Of a stretch of DNA of 64,000 nt, positions 8,051 through 16,502 are shown piece by piece. The notes beneath the pieces are model-generated. The model was not told the DNA's origin. It did not search any database and saw only the letters and a list, made by a program, of their open reading frames with translations. The number at the start of each line of letters is the position of its first letter. Position 1 is the stretch's first letter. This DNA is from Bin18 sp965200355 (GTDB taxonomy: Bacteria > Desulfobacterota > Binatia > Bin18). The translations under genes and the position numbers were made by a program. The stretch covers positions 992,001 to 1,056,000 of the forward strand of contig OZ241351.1 of the NCBI GenBank assembly GCA_965200355.1, given 5' to 3'.

Positions 8051-10234
8051 ATGCGGAGCTTGTTAGACCGACACTCCATAAAAATAGCAGTCCCGTTATG
8101 GGTCTGCCTGACTGCTGGGGCCTGCACTCATCAGTCACGGAGCATGGCGGGAGGACCTTCAACCCTGATTCCTCCCGAACCGGCGGCAAAGCCAGTGCCC
8201 ACCCCAACGTATACTGGGCCCCTCCAGCTTCATGAGATCCGGGTGATGACGGATGCGGGGCAACGGCAGGTCATTTTTCGCCTCTCTCGTCCCCCGGACA
8301 ATCTGCATTACTTTCCCCTCAGTGCGCCGAGTCGTCTTGTCATTGATATGACCGGTCCCATTGAGGCGCGCCCTCAAGCCGCGACGTATCGGGCCGACGA
8401 CCCCCAGATTGAGGCGGTCCGCGTGAGCAGCTCTCCTGGCCGTATGCGTCTCGTGGTCGAGTTGGCGCTGGATGAGACTCCGCCGGTTTCTGTTGACACC
8501 AATTCTGTTGACACCAACGCGGCGATTCTAACGGTCCGGATCGGTCAGAAAACCAAAACGGACGGCTCACAGCACGCAGATGCCCAGATTCTTTTCATTG
8601 CCGAGAACGCAGACCTGACGCAGTTGGCCCAGACGCCGGCGATTTCTTCACAAGCAAAAGCGGAGTTGGCCTTCCCGACGCCCGAATCGCGTCCACCCGT
8701 CCCTGATACGGTCCCTGCTGAGGCGGCCCCTCGAGAAGAGGCTCGAGAAGAGGAAAGTGCGCCAGCGTCTGCCTCTTCTCAGCCACAGCTACCGTATAGC
8801 GGACAAAAAATTTCGCTGCATTTCAAGGATGCCGATATTCGGGATATCTTGCGCATCCTGGCCGATGTCAGTGGCTTAAACATTATTGCGACAGATGACG
8901 TGACAGGGCGGGTGACGCTGCGCTTAGTCAATATCCCGTGGAATCAGGCGCTCGCCGTCGTCCTCCACGCAAACGGATTGGAGCGAGTGCAGTCCGGTAA
9001 TGTTGTCACCATTTCAACCGCGGCCCGTCTGGAGGCGGAGCGCAACGCCCAGCGCCAAGCGCAGGAAGCGGAACAGCATCGCGCGCCCTTGGAGACCGTG
9101 TACGTCAAAGTCAATTATGTCAAAGCGACCGACATTGCCAGCCTCATTGGCCGTCAGGCCGACCCCCGTCATTCCGCCCCGGAAGCCCCAAGCTCCCAGC
9201 CACGCAGGGAGCAAGGCAAAGAGGCACAGATTGCCCTTATGTCACCGCGCGGGACGATTGTCGCCGACGGGACCTCAAATGTCGTCATTATTCGCGATAT
9301 GCAAAAGAATATCGAGGCGGTACGGGAACTGATCCGTAACGTCGATATTCAGACGCCGCAGGTGCTGATTGAGTCGTATATCGTCACCGCCAGCGAGAAC
9401 ATTAACCGCTCGCTCGGCATTCAGTGGGGCTATCAGTACGCGGCCGGCCCGGACACAGGCAACCCGACCGGTCTCAATTTCCCCGGACGGATTGGGATTG
9501 GAGGTGCCGGGAGTGCGGGCACCGGCGGGATTCCTTTTATTGCCAACTTTCCCGCCGCGGCCGGCGCTTCGACACTCGACCTCTTTCTCGGCTCCCTTGA
9601 CGGGACCCATAGCCTCAATACCCGTCTGAGTGCGCTTGAGTCCGAAGGGAAGGCCCGCGTCGTTTCGCGTCCGCGTGTCGTGACCCTCAATAATGGGGAA
9701 GCGCTTATTACGTCACGCAGAGAAGTCCGCGTGCCGGTGACCTCTGGGAATCTGACCGTTGGTGGAGCCGGAACGTCTGGCGGTGGGGAGGCGTTTGAAG
9801 AATTTGATGTGGGTATCACCCTCAAGGTGACTCCACAAATCTCCTCCGATGGATTCGTTCTCTTGGATATCGAGGCGGAGAGCAGCGAGTTGGCGGCCTC
9901 GAGTGTCACAACCACGGCTAGTTCTTCTACTGTTCCGCGCATCCCGGATGTCCTTTCGCGCACGACGAATTCGCAAGTGTTGATACGGGCCGGCGCCACC
10001 TTTGTCCTCGGTGGTATCCTGCAAGATAATCTGGACCGCCAGGAGAGTGGGATTCCCTACCTGCGTCAGGCCCCTGGCATTGGCTGGCTGTTTCGGGGCA
10101 GAGCTGGGCAGAGAACGAAGGATGAACTCTTGATCTTTCTGACACCGAAGATCGTTGCTGGGGTATCGACTGCGGGTCTTCCGTCAGCGCGTCAATTGTG
10201 GGGAGGTCATTCAACAGGGGTCGCGCGTCCGTAA
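8051..10234 (+). CDS. pilQ: type IV pilus secretin PilQ
   Basis: Outer-membrane multimeric channel through which the pilus passes. The 727-residue protein has an N-terminal signal ending LTAGAC, a lipobox-like cysteine that could be lipidated. An AMIN domain follows (about 57-140, LHEIRVMTDAGQRQVIFRLS), then a Pro/Glu/Ala-rich linker (about 210-250), an STN/N0 domain (ISLHFKDADIRDILRILADV), a secretin N1 domain (YVKVNYVKATDIASLIG) and the C-terminal secretin core with RVVSRPRVVTLNN and VLIRAGATFVLGGIL. It closes the pil operon. A long gap separates it from aroK, although pilQ-aroK-aroB is a common order. Confidence 0.95.
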   Translation: MRSLLDRHSIKIAVPLWVCLTAGACTHQSRSMAGGPSTLIPPEPAAKPVPTPTYTGPLQLHEIRVMTDAGQRQVIFRLSRPPDNLHYFPLSAPSRLVIDMTGPIEARPQAATYRADDPQIEAVRVSSSPGRMRLVVELALDETPPVSVDTNSVDTNAAILTVRIGQKTKTDGSQHADAQILFIAENADLTQLAQTPAISSQAKAELAFPTPESRPPVPDTVPAEAAPREEAREEESAPASASSQPQLPYSGQKISLHFKDADIRDILRILADVSGLNIIATDDVTGRVTLRLVNIPWNQALAVVLHANGLERVQSGNVVTISTAARLEAERNAQRQAQEAEQHRAPLETVYVKVNYVKATDIASLIGRQADPRHSAPEAPSSQPRREQGKEAQIALMSPRGTIVADGTSNVVIIRDMQKNIEAVRELIRNVDIQTPQVLIESYIVTASENINRSLGIQWGYQYAAGPDTGNPTGLNFPGRIGIGGAGSAGTGGIPFIANFPAAAGASTLDLFLGSLDGTHSLNTRLSALESEGKARVVSRPRVVTLNNGEALITSRREVRVPVTSGNLTVGGAGTSGGGEAFEEFDVGITLKVTPQISSDGFVLLDIEAESSELAASSVTTTASSSTVPRIPDVLSRTTNSQVLIRAGATFVLGGILQDNLDRQESGIPYLRQAPGIGWLFRGRAGQRTKDELLIFLTPKIVAGVSTAGLPSARQLWGGHSTGVARP

Positions 10235-10759
10235 GTGAGGAGAGTGTGCGGCGCGAAGCGGGGGAGGTTGTCGCTGAGGTGAGTAGGGGGACCATCGAAA
10301 AACCTAGAAGCCTGAGAATCCGGCGGGGGCGGAGTGGCAGACGTATGGGGAGAGTTCTCAGACTTGTGGGTTTCTCATCCATTGAAGACAGCAATTAAGG
10401 AGAATCTGGGCTGGCAAGGGTAGGGACACTCGGAGGCTTGGACGCCAAGTATACATATACTGAGGTTGTAGGGCGGTGGTGTCGAGGTTGGCCTCGAGCC
10501 TTCGAGCGTCTCTATCAGTGGGGGTATAGGGCGACATTGTGGATGGGGTGGTGGTGAGGGCGGCAATACGAACTGCCGCTAGGGCCAGGGGGTTGTGCTT
10601 CGTGGGACCGCGCTCTGAATGGACCGCTCAGGTCGGCGCCCTTCAGGTCGCAGTCGATGCAATGGTGGTGGTGGGCTCTTGGATGAAAAGAGCGGGTGAC
10701 GACGGCGAAACTCCCTGGCTCGCCCATAGTGCGGACTCTCGAACGCATGAGACCTGGTA
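10235..10759 (+). other. 525-bp gap between pilQ and aroK with no recognised gene
   Basis: No frame on either strand gives a protein I recognise, and no tRNA or known structural RNA motif is evident. The DNA is rich in GGT/GTG runs on the plus strand. The one clear structure is an imperfect inverted repeat: 10297-10320 pairs with 10352-10376 (about 18 of 22 positions, including CTGAGAA), which could form a long hairpin and might end pilQ transcription or be a degenerate repeat element. Confidence 0.4.
10297..10376. repeat. imperfect inverted repeat downstream of pilQ
   Basis: Arms 10297-10320 and 10352-10376 are related as inverted copies around a GC-rich 31-bp centre. They share GAAACC-type ends and an inner CTGAGAA. 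There is no run of T after the second arm, so an intrinsic terminator is only one possibility; a decayed short mobile repeat is another. Confidence 0.4.
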
Positions 10760-11308
10760 ATGTTCGCTTGGTGTGGACGCAACATTATTTTTGTCGGCTT
10801 TATGGGGACAGGCAAAAGCCTCGTCGCCAGACGGTTGGCAAAGCGCCTCGGTCGCAGGTTTGTGGACACCGATGCCTGTATTGAGCACGCGGCAGCTATG
10901 TCGGTCGCTCAGATCTTTGCCACTGAGGGAGAAGCAGCTTTTCGTCAACGCGAGCGGCACGTCATCGCCCGCGCCTGTCAGCAAAAAGAGTGGGTCATCG
11001 CCACGGGCGGCGGGGCCATTGTCGATAGAGAAAACGCCCGCGCAATGAAAGCAAGCGGCCCGGTCATTTGTCTGACCGCCCGGCCAGCCGTCATTCTTCA
11101 ACGTCTCCACGGGGATACCACTCGTCCCCTCTTGTCGCTTGCAGCCTTGCAGGGGTCCAAGCCGCTCGAAAGGATCCAACAACTCCTGGCAGACAGAGCG
11201 GCAGCCTACGCCCGCGCCGATATCACTATTGACACGTCGAGCTTAGACCCGGAGGCGGTTGTCGAGGCCACGCTGGCCGCCTTAGCCCAAGTCGGCCCGA
11301 CTGGATAG
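10760..11308 (+). CDS. aroK: shikimate kinase
   Basis: Phosphorylates shikimate at the 3-position with ATP, the fifth step of chorismate synthesis. The 182-residue protein has Walker A GFMGTGKS (13-20), the shikimate-binding DTD (36-38), GGG (83-85) and a lid region with TTRPLL. It starts at ATG 10760 and is followed after 10 bp by aroB, so the two are probably co-transcribed. aroK-aroB next to pilMNOPQ is a recurrent arrangement in proteobacteria. aroC lies 20 kb away. Confidence 0.94.
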   Translation: MFAWCGRNIIFVGFMGTGKSLVARRLAKRLGRRFVDTDACIEHAAAMSVAQIFATEGEAAFRQRERHVIARACQQKEWVIATGGGAIVDRENARAMKASGPVICLTARPAVILQRLHGDTTRPLLSLAALQGSKPLERIQQLLADRAAAYARADITIDTSSLDPEAVVEATLAALAQVGPTG

Positions 11309-11318
11309 AAAAACCGCT

Positions 11319-12392
11319 ATGGATACGCTCACGCTGAATCTTGGGGCGCGGTCCTACCCCATCTATATTGGGTCAGACATCCTCAACACATTAGGGCAAC
11401 TCCTCAAACGGCAGAATTTCCTCGCTGGCCGAGTCGGGGTCATAACGGATTCCCATGTGAGCAAACACTACCGGAATCCGGTAATTGCTGCGCTGGCCGC
11501 GGAGGGATTTGAGCCGGTGGTGATTGAGATTCCGGCCGGCGAAGAACACAAAAACCTTGCCTGGCTGACCTTTCTCTATGACAAACTCGTTGAGGAGCGT
11601 ATTGAACGGCAGACGCCTGTTATCGCTCTGGGGGGAGGAGTGATTGGGGACCTGACGGGCTTTGCGGCGGCCACTTTCCGGCGCAGTATTCCATTTATCC
11701 AAATCCCGACCACCCTCCTTGCCCAGGTTGACGCGAGTGTTGGTGGCAAGACGGCCGTCAACCATCCGGCCGGGAAGAATCTGATCGGCGCATTCTACCA
11801 GCCGCGTATGGTCTTGATTGATGTGGCCGTCCTCAAGACGCTCCCCAAGCGTGAGTTTGTGTCTGGAATAGCAGAGGTCATCAAGTATGGCGTTATTCTG
11901 AGCCCAGAACTCTTCAGCTTGCTTGAAGAAGAGCTGGCCCTGCTCCTGCGCGTCAATCCGGTGCTCCTGGCCTCGGTCGTCAAGACCTGCTGTCAACTCA
12001 AGGCCCTCGTCGTAGAAGAAGACGAAACAGAGGGGGACTACCGGGCGATTCTCAATTTCGGTCACACCCTGGGACACGCGATTGAAAGCGCCACCAATTA
12101 CAAAAGCTACTTACACGGCGAGGCGGTTGCACTCGGTATGGTTTTCGCCACCCACCTGTCGCAACAACGGGGCCTGTGTCGGCCAGCGGTACGTGAGCGT
12201 GTTGTCCGTCTGCTCAAACGGGCCGGCTTACCGACCGACATCCCACAAGGGCTTGCCCAAGAGCATCTCCGCATCGGGATTGAAGCCGACAAAAAGGTCA
12301 CCGCTGGAAAAGTCAAATTCGTCTGCCTCGAAGAGATTGGCAAAACGCGCTTTGCGCTTTTGAGTGCCGCCGAAATTGTCGCATATCTCTAA
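11319..12392 (+). CDS. aroB: 3-dehydroquinate synthase
   Basis: NAD- and metal-dependent enzyme that closes DAHP to 3-dehydroquinate, the second step of the shikimate pathway. The 357-residue protein has normal length. It shows the NAD-binding GGGVIGDLTGFAAATFRR stretch, the metal and active-site motif ASVGGKTAVNHPAGKN, and the metal-ligand helices VIKYGVI and FGHTLGHAIE. It starts 10 bp after aroK. After its stop about 70 bp of non-coding sequence precede a candidate promoter for the next gene. Confidence 0.96.
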   Translation: MDTLTLNLGARSYPIYIGSDILNTLGQLLKRQNFLAGRVGVITDSHVSKHYRNPVIAALAAEGFEPVVIEIPAGEEHKNLAWLTFLYDKLVEERIERQTPVIALGGGVIGDLTGFAAATFRRSIPFIQIPTTLLAQVDASVGGKTAVNHPAGKNLIGAFYQPRMVLIDVAVLKTLPKREFVSGIAEVIKYGVILSPELFSLLEEELALLLRVNPVLLASVVKTCCQLKALVVEEDETEGDYRAILNFGHTLGHAIESATNYKSYLHGEAVALGMVFATHLSQQRGLCRPAVRERVVRLLKRAGLPTDIPQGLAQEHLRIGIEADKKVTAGKVKFVCLEEIGKTRFALLSAAEIVAYL

Positions 12393-12465
12393 CAGGGGAC
12401 ACGGCTGAGCTTGCCAGCCAGCGGGCTATCGCCTCACGTTGCGCCCCCCTGTGGCCCTCATTCTG

Positions 12466-12492
12466 TTGACACCCAGGAGCAGGCTTTATAGT
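12466..12492 (+). promoter_or_regulatory. candidate sigma70 promoter before the rlmD-like gene
   Basis: TTGACA (12466-12471) is followed after 15 nt by TATAGT (12487-12492); a TAGTCT at 17 nt is the alternative. Either places the transcription start at about 12499-12501, at or next to the GTG used here as the gene start. The mRNA could therefore be leaderless, or the true start may lie further downstream. Confidence 0.5.
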
Positions 12493-12500
12493 CTGCCGCG

Positions 12501-13841
12501 GTGGCAGACCATACCCCCTCACGGCCGTCCGTGTCGCGCAAAAGACAGGCCGGTTCCCAGCGGCCCCGACAAGTTTCCCCTCCGAACAGGCGGTACAGAA
12601 ACAAGAAAGTGGCCCCTCGGTCGCCGCGTCCCAACGGCTCTTCAGACGCCAAGCCTGCCTGGAAGCCGCCCTGTCCGCATACGCCTCACTGTTACGGCTG
12701 CCCCTTCGTTTCCATTCCTTACGACCAACAGCTTGAGAGAAAACAAGCCATCGTGCAGGAAGCATTTGCCGCCTTTCCGTCGCTCAGAGCGCTCAATATC
12801 CCGCTGCCCGTGGCGTCTCCCAAAAAGTTTGGCTACCGCTCCCGCGTCAAGCTGGCCGTACAGCGTGTCAAAGGGCAAATCCAGATTGGTCTGTATGTTC
12901 CTGAAACCCATAAGGTTTTTGATATCTCAGCGTGTCCTGTTCACCCCAAAGAAGTCAACCGTATCGTCGCCTTTCTCAAACAGGCGATAGAGCGGCTGCA
13001 CATTATTCCCTATGACGACGTGCGCGATACCGGCCAACTCCGCTATATCGATCTGCGCTATAGTTTTTGGCAGAAGAAGACGCTGCTACTGCTGGTCACT
13101 CGACATATGCACTTCCCCCAAGTGCACGACTTGACCCGTCAGCTTGAGCGCCGGTTTCCTTTTTTGAGCGGCATTGTTCATAATATCAACGATCAGCCGG
13201 GTAATGTCATCTGGGGGAGACGCTTTCGCCCCTTACGGGGTCGAGACACTTTACTCGAACAAATAGGCCATGTCCGTCTCAGTATCCCGGTTGACACTTT
13301 TTCTCAGGTCAATCCCCCTATGGCCAAGCGTATTTACGAAACTGCTGTCCGGTGGAGCAATATGACAGGCCAGGAAATCGTCCTTGATGTGTACTGTGGG
13401 ATCGGCCCTATCGCCCTGTATTGTGCCTCACAGACCAAGTTCGTGGCCGGGATTGAGGAAAGCGAACGAGCCGTCAACGTGGCAAAAGAAAACGCCCGCC
13501 GCAACGGCTATCACAATACCCGTTTCTTTCATGGTGAGGCGGCCAAGAAGATCGAGGAGGTCGCGACCACCCTCCCACCCATCGACCGGATCATGCTCAA
13601 CCCGCCGCGGACAGGACTGAGCACCGAGGCGTTTTCGGCGGTCATAGAAGTGGACGCCCCCAAACTGCTCTATCTTTCCTGTTCCCCCCGGACCCTCGCC
13701 CGAGACCTTGCTCGTTTTTCCGACGCTGGCTATACCGTCGAAAGGGTCCAGCCATTTGATATGTTTCCGCAAACAGACCAAGTGGAAACGCTCGCCCTGA
13801 TTGAAAAGGGAGACAAGAGCCGTGCGTCCGCCGCTGCCTGA
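12501..13841 (+). CDS. rlmD: 23S rRNA (uracil-5-)-methyltransferase, RlmD/RumA type
   Basis: SAM-dependent 5-methyluridine methyltransferase of the TrmA/RlmD family, with an Fe-S cluster. The cluster cysteines are C58-x5-C64-x2-C67 and C145 (DISACPVHP). The Rossmann motif LDVYCGIGPIALY binds SAM, and the catalytic cysteine is in LYLSCSPRTLARDL. Other family members usually start with a TRAM domain. Here the first 50 residues are instead a Pro/Arg/Ser-rich basic tail, with no TRAM fold visible. The GTG start at 12501 is uncertain. The exact target uridine cannot be told from sequence. pgeF overlaps its end. Confidence 0.85.
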   Translation: MADHTPSRPSVSRKRQAGSQRPRQVSPPNRRYRNKKVAPRSPRPNGSSDAKPAWKPPCPHTPHCYGCPFVSIPYDQQLERKQAIVQEAFAAFPSLRALNIPLPVASPKKFGYRSRVKLAVQRVKGQIQIGLYVPETHKVFDISACPVHPKEVNRIVAFLKQAIERLHIIPYDDVRDTGQLRYIDLRYSFWQKKTLLLLVTRHMHFPQVHDLTRQLERRFPFLSGIVHNINDQPGNVIWGRRFRPLRGRDTLLEQIGHVRLSIPVDTFSQVNPPMAKRIYETAVRWSNMTGQEIVLDVYCGIGPIALYCASQTKFVAGIEESERAVNVAKENARRNGYHNTRFFHGEAAKKIEEVATTLPPIDRIMLNPPRTGLSTEAFSAVIEVDAPKLLYLSCSPRTLARDLARFSDAGYTVERVQPFDMFPQTDQVETLALIEKGDKSRASAAA

Positions 13842-14577
13842 GCCGGCTCCAGGCCCACACGCATCGCCCCAGCAGGAGTGCTGGATTCGAGCCGAGGCGT
13901 GGAGCGTCTTTCCGGGTCTGATTCATGGTTTTTCCCGCCGCTTACCACCATCCTTCACCCCGGTTTCAGTAGGCGCTGCGCTGGGCGTTTCGGGCTGTTC
14001 ACTCCAGACCCTCACACAGGTGCATGGCAATACCATCGTGTCTATTGGAGGAGGGGCAACAACACCGGAGTTAGAAGCAGATGGGATGCTCACAACCGAG
14101 CAAAATGTCCTGCTCGGTATCACGACCGCGGATTGCGTCCCGCTGCTCCTCATTGTCCCGCACAAAAGGGGCGCTGGCGCTCTTCACGCTGGATGGAGAG
14201 GCACGCAGCAGGCCATCGCCTTCCGAGCAGTCGAACGTTGTGTCGAACAATGGGGTATTGCTCCCAGCCAACTCTGGGTCGCCCTGGGTCCATCAATCGG
14301 CGGGTGCTGTTATCAAGTTGGCGCTGAGATAGGAGAGCCGCTCTTTGCGCGCTGGGGAGACGGACAGCCCACGACCTGGAAGCGGCAGGGAGACACGGGC
14401 TATCTCGACCTGCGGGCGATAAACCGCCGACAGTTGCTGCAAGCCGGCGTACCGCAGACGCAGATTCACGATGTTGGCCCCTGTACGTTCTGCCATGCGG
14501 CTCATTTTACTTCGTACCGGAGGGAGGGGGCCCAAGCCGGACGCCAGCTCAGTGTCATTGGCTGGCAATCGGCTTGA
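13822..14577 (+). CDS. pgeF: PgeF/YfiH-family laccase-domain protein (purine nucleoside phosphorylase-like)
   Basis: Member of the DUF152/laccase-domain family. Characterised members act as purine nucleoside phosphorylase/adenosine deaminase, or as peptidoglycan-editing factor. Metal-binding motifs are visible: LTQVHGN, TTADCVPLLL, GALHAGWRGT and SIGGCCYQVG. The length from GTG 13822 is 251 residues; I choose this start because GGGAG lies upstream. It overlaps the end of the preceding methyltransferase gene by 20 bp. The 3' end overlaps only the non-coding lead-in of gpsA. Confidence 0.88.
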   Translation: MRPPLPEPAPGPHASPQQECWIRAEAWSVFPGLIHGFSRRLPPSFTPVSVGAALGVSGCSLQTLTQVHGNTIVSIGGGATTPELEADGMLTTEQNVLLGITTADCVPLLLIVPHKRGAGALHAGWRGTQQAIAFRAVERCVEQWGIAPSQLWVALGPSIGGCCYQVGAEIGEPLFARWGDGQPTTWKRQGDTGYLDLRAINRRQLLQAGVPQTQIHDVGPCTFCHAAHFTSYRREGAQAGRQLSVIGWQSA

Positions 14578-14612
14578 AGCATCCCCCATTCGGGTGGGCT
14601 TCCGAAGCAGTT

Positions 14613-15626
14613 ATGCGTGTTGCTGTTATTGGCGGTGGAGGGTGGGGAACCGCCCTGGCGTGTCTCTTAGACTCGGTCGGACATGAGGCCCGGGTGTGGG
14701 TCAGGCGGAAGGTCTTAGCCCAGACCATTGAAAAAACACGAGAGAATGCGGACTATCTGCCTGGGGTGCAGCTACCGGTCACGCTCGGCTTTACCTCAGA
14801 GTTGTCTACGATAGCCAGCGACGCGGAGGTGCTTGTTGTCGCTGTTCCATCCCACGCGGTCCGCTCTATTGCTTCAACGCTCGGCTCCCTGCTGACGACC
14901 ACACCGCTGCTCGTCAGCACGAGTAAAGGGATTGAGCAGGATTCTCTCCAAACGATGAGTGGGGTGCTCACCGAGGTCCTCCCCCCACGGTTCGCCCCCA
15001 AGATCGCCGTCCTCTCCGGTCCCAGTTTTGCCGCAGAAGTCGCCCGTGGACTCCCAACCGCAGTAACGGTCGCCGCCCAGGATCACGCCGTCGCCCGGAG
15101 AGTCCAGACACTGTTTGCAGCACCAACATTTCGCGTCTACACCACCACGGACGTGATTGGGGCCGAGGTCGGCGGGGCGGTCAAAAATGTAATTGCCCTC
15201 GCGGTCGGAGTGAGTGACGGCTTGGGCTATGGCTATAATGCAAGGGCGGCCTTGATTACCCGTGGGATGGCTGAGGTTGTCCGTTTGGCAACGCGTCTGG
15301 GTGCCAATCCCCAAACGTTGTCAGGTTTATCTGGCATGGGCGACCTTATTCTTACCTGCACGAGTGATCTCAGTCGCAACCGCACCGTCGGGATGCGGCT
15401 CGGAAGGGGGGAGTCCCTGGAGGCCGTTCAGCACAAGATGGCAACGGTTGCCGAAGGCCTGCGGAATTGCCACTCCATTCTCGATTTAGCCCGGCGGCTG
15501 GCAGTGGATATGCCTATTGTGGAGCAGATATATGAGCTCGTCTATTCTGGGAAACCGCCGACGCAGGTGGTCTCCGACTTGTTGGCGCGTCAGACCAAAG
15601 CCGAGTTTCCACCGGGAGGAAATTGA
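14613..15626 (+). CDS. gpsA: glycerol-3-phosphate dehydrogenase [NAD(P)+]
   Basis: Reduces dihydroxyacetone phosphate to sn-glycerol-3-phosphate for phospholipid synthesis. The 337-residue protein begins MRVAVIGGGGWGTALA, the dinucleotide-binding glycine loop, which decides the start at 14613; the frame is open 39 bp further upstream but that part is not conserved. Other family signatures are VLSGPSFAAEVARG, the catalytic lysine region GGAVKNVIALAVG, and GMGDLILTCTS with SRNRTVG. The gene is followed by the rpmH/rnpA locus. Confidence 0.95.
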   Translation: MRVAVIGGGGWGTALACLLDSVGHEARVWVRRKVLAQTIEKTRENADYLPGVQLPVTLGFTSELSTIASDAEVLVVAVPSHAVRSIASTLGSLLTTTPLLVSTSKGIEQDSLQTMSGVLTEVLPPRFAPKIAVLSGPSFAAEVARGLPTAVTVAAQDHAVARRVQTLFAAPTFRVYTTTDVIGAEVGGAVKNVIALAVGVSDGLGYGYNARAALITRGMAEVVRLATRLGANPQTLSGLSGMGDLILTCTSDLSRNRTVGMRLGRGESLEAVQHKMATVAEGLRNCHSILDLARRLAVDMPIVEQIYELVYSGKPPTQVVSDLLARQTKAEFPPGGN

Positions 15627-15651
15627 CATCTGGGGAGCGGTATGGTGGTAT
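15623..15651 (+). promoter_or_regulatory. candidate promoter for rnpA/rpmH
   Basis: TTGACA (15623-15628) overlaps the gpsA stop. A weak -10 TGGTAT (15646-15651) follows at 17 nt, next to an extended TATGG stretch. Transcription would start near 15658, about 28 nt before the rnpA ATG. The -35 is perfect but the -10 is poor, so this is tentative. Confidence 0.4.
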
Positions 15652-15685
15652 GGACAGCTAACCGAGTACAACATGTTGGGAACGG

Positions 15686-16216
15686 ATGAATATCGATGAA
15701 AAGGACCTATCAACCAAGCAATACCAGCCGAAAGCGCAGGCACGGGTTTCTCGTTCGGATGCAGACCGCCGGGGGCCGTGCGGTTATCAAGCGGCGGCGC
15801 GCGAAAGGACGCCAGCTCCTCAGTGTACGGACACCGCCCAAGCCGGCGCGCCGTTAGCTGCTGGCACGCTCCGACCCACATTTCCCAAAGCGGCACGTCT
15901 GCGGGTTCGCCGAGAATTTCTCGCCCTCCAGAGACGAGGAGAGCGCCGGTATAGTCGCAATTTTATCATTATTACTTCGCCGGCCCGTACCGCCCGTCCC
16001 CGCCTTGGAGTGACGACCTCACGGCGCTATGGCAAGGCGGTCGTGCGAAACCAGATGAAAAGAAGGCTGCGTGAGTTTTTTCGAGTCCGGCAGGCGCGGA
16101 TATCACCGACACGTGATATTCTGATTATTCCCAAGTCGCGCGCGCAGGAGTTATCCTTTGCCCAAATCGTTACCGAACTAGAGAGGGTGCTTCCCATTGC
16201 TCAACGCACGCAGTGA
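15686..16216 (+). CDS. rnpA: ribonuclease P protein component, N-terminally extended, containing rpmH
   Basis: Protein subunit of RNase P, which matures tRNA 5' ends. The canonical core starts near residue 63 (FPKAARLRVRREFLALQRRG) and includes the RNR signature GKAVVRNQMKRRLREFFR. From ATG 15686 the frame gives 176 residues, about 60 more than usual. Between that ATG and the core the only Val and Leu codons are GTT, CTA, TTA, CTC and CTG; there is no ATG, GTG or TTG. Translation therefore seems to start 10 nt upstream of the rpmH ATG and run through the whole of rpmH in another frame. The same nesting is described for Thermus. A non-standard start downstream is the alternative. Confidence 0.82.
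   Translation: MNIDEKDLSTKQYQPKAQARVSRSDADRRGPCGYQAAARERTPAPQCTDTAQAGAPLAAGTLRPTFPKAARLRVRREFLALQRRGERRYSRNFIIITSPARTARPRLGVTTSRRYGKAVVRNQMKRRLREFFRVRQARISPTRDILIIPKSRAQELSFAQIVTELERVLPIAQRTQ
15696..15857 (+). CDS. rpmH: 50S ribosomal protein L34, nested inside rnpA
   Basis: A 53-residue protein with the invariant L34 start MKRTYQPSNTSRKRRHGF and the basic core AVIKRRRAKGR. It ends RTPPKPARR, a tail of about nine residues past the usual ending. ATG is at 15696 and TAG at 15855-15857. The gene is entirely within the rnpA frame, in the +1 register relative to it. The two start codons are 10 nt apart, so they may share one ribosome-loading region (GGGAACGG upstream). Confidence 0.95.
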   Translation: MKRTYQPSNTSRKRRHGFLVRMQTAGGRAVIKRRRAKGRQLLSVRTPPKPARR

Positions 16217-16217
16217 A

Positions 16218-16475
16218 ATGACTCACTTTTCCGGCTCGTCATGCGCCACAGCAATCTCTCGGCTCGGCCAAATCGTAGTCGTGGGAGGGCTCAAGGGCTA
16301 TCGCCTCTTCATTTCTCCGCTGCTCGGTCCGGTCTGTCGCTTCTATCCCAGCTGTTCCCAGTACGCTCTGCACGCCGTCCGTCAGCATGGGACGCTGAGG
16401 GGGTTGATGCTCACGATTCGACGGCTGGCCAAATGCCACCCGTGGCACCCGGGCGGAGTCGACCTCGTCCCCTAA
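16218..16475 (+). CDS. yidD: membrane protein insertion efficiency factor YidD
   Basis: Small protein that helps YidC-dependent membrane insertion. The 85-residue product has an N-terminal amphipathic region (GLKGYRLFISPLLG) and the signature CRFYPSCSQYA with HPGG near the end. I take ATG 16218, one base after the rnpA stop; a TTG seven codons upstream is possible. The order rpmH-rnpA-yidD-yidC is highly conserved near bacterial origins. Confidence 0.93.
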   Translation: MTHFSGSSCATAISRLGQIVVVGGLKGYRLFISPLLGPVCRFYPSCSQYALHAVRQHGTLRGLMLTIRRLAKCHPWHPGGVDLVP

Positions 16476-16502
16476 CGCATTGTGCGGGCACTCGAAGTTT
16501 CT

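Noticed and set aside
10235..10759. A 6S RNA, SRP RNA or tRNA in the pilQ-aroK spacer
   Set aside because: No tRNA-like fold, no SRP GGAAGCAGC motif and no convincing 6S-type structure were found by eye.
15686..15857. The upstream part of the rnpA frame as a mere shadow of rpmH
   Set aside because: The canonical RnpA core has no ATG, GTG or TTG of its own, so the upstream frame is needed for a standard start; kept as a real extension, with caution.
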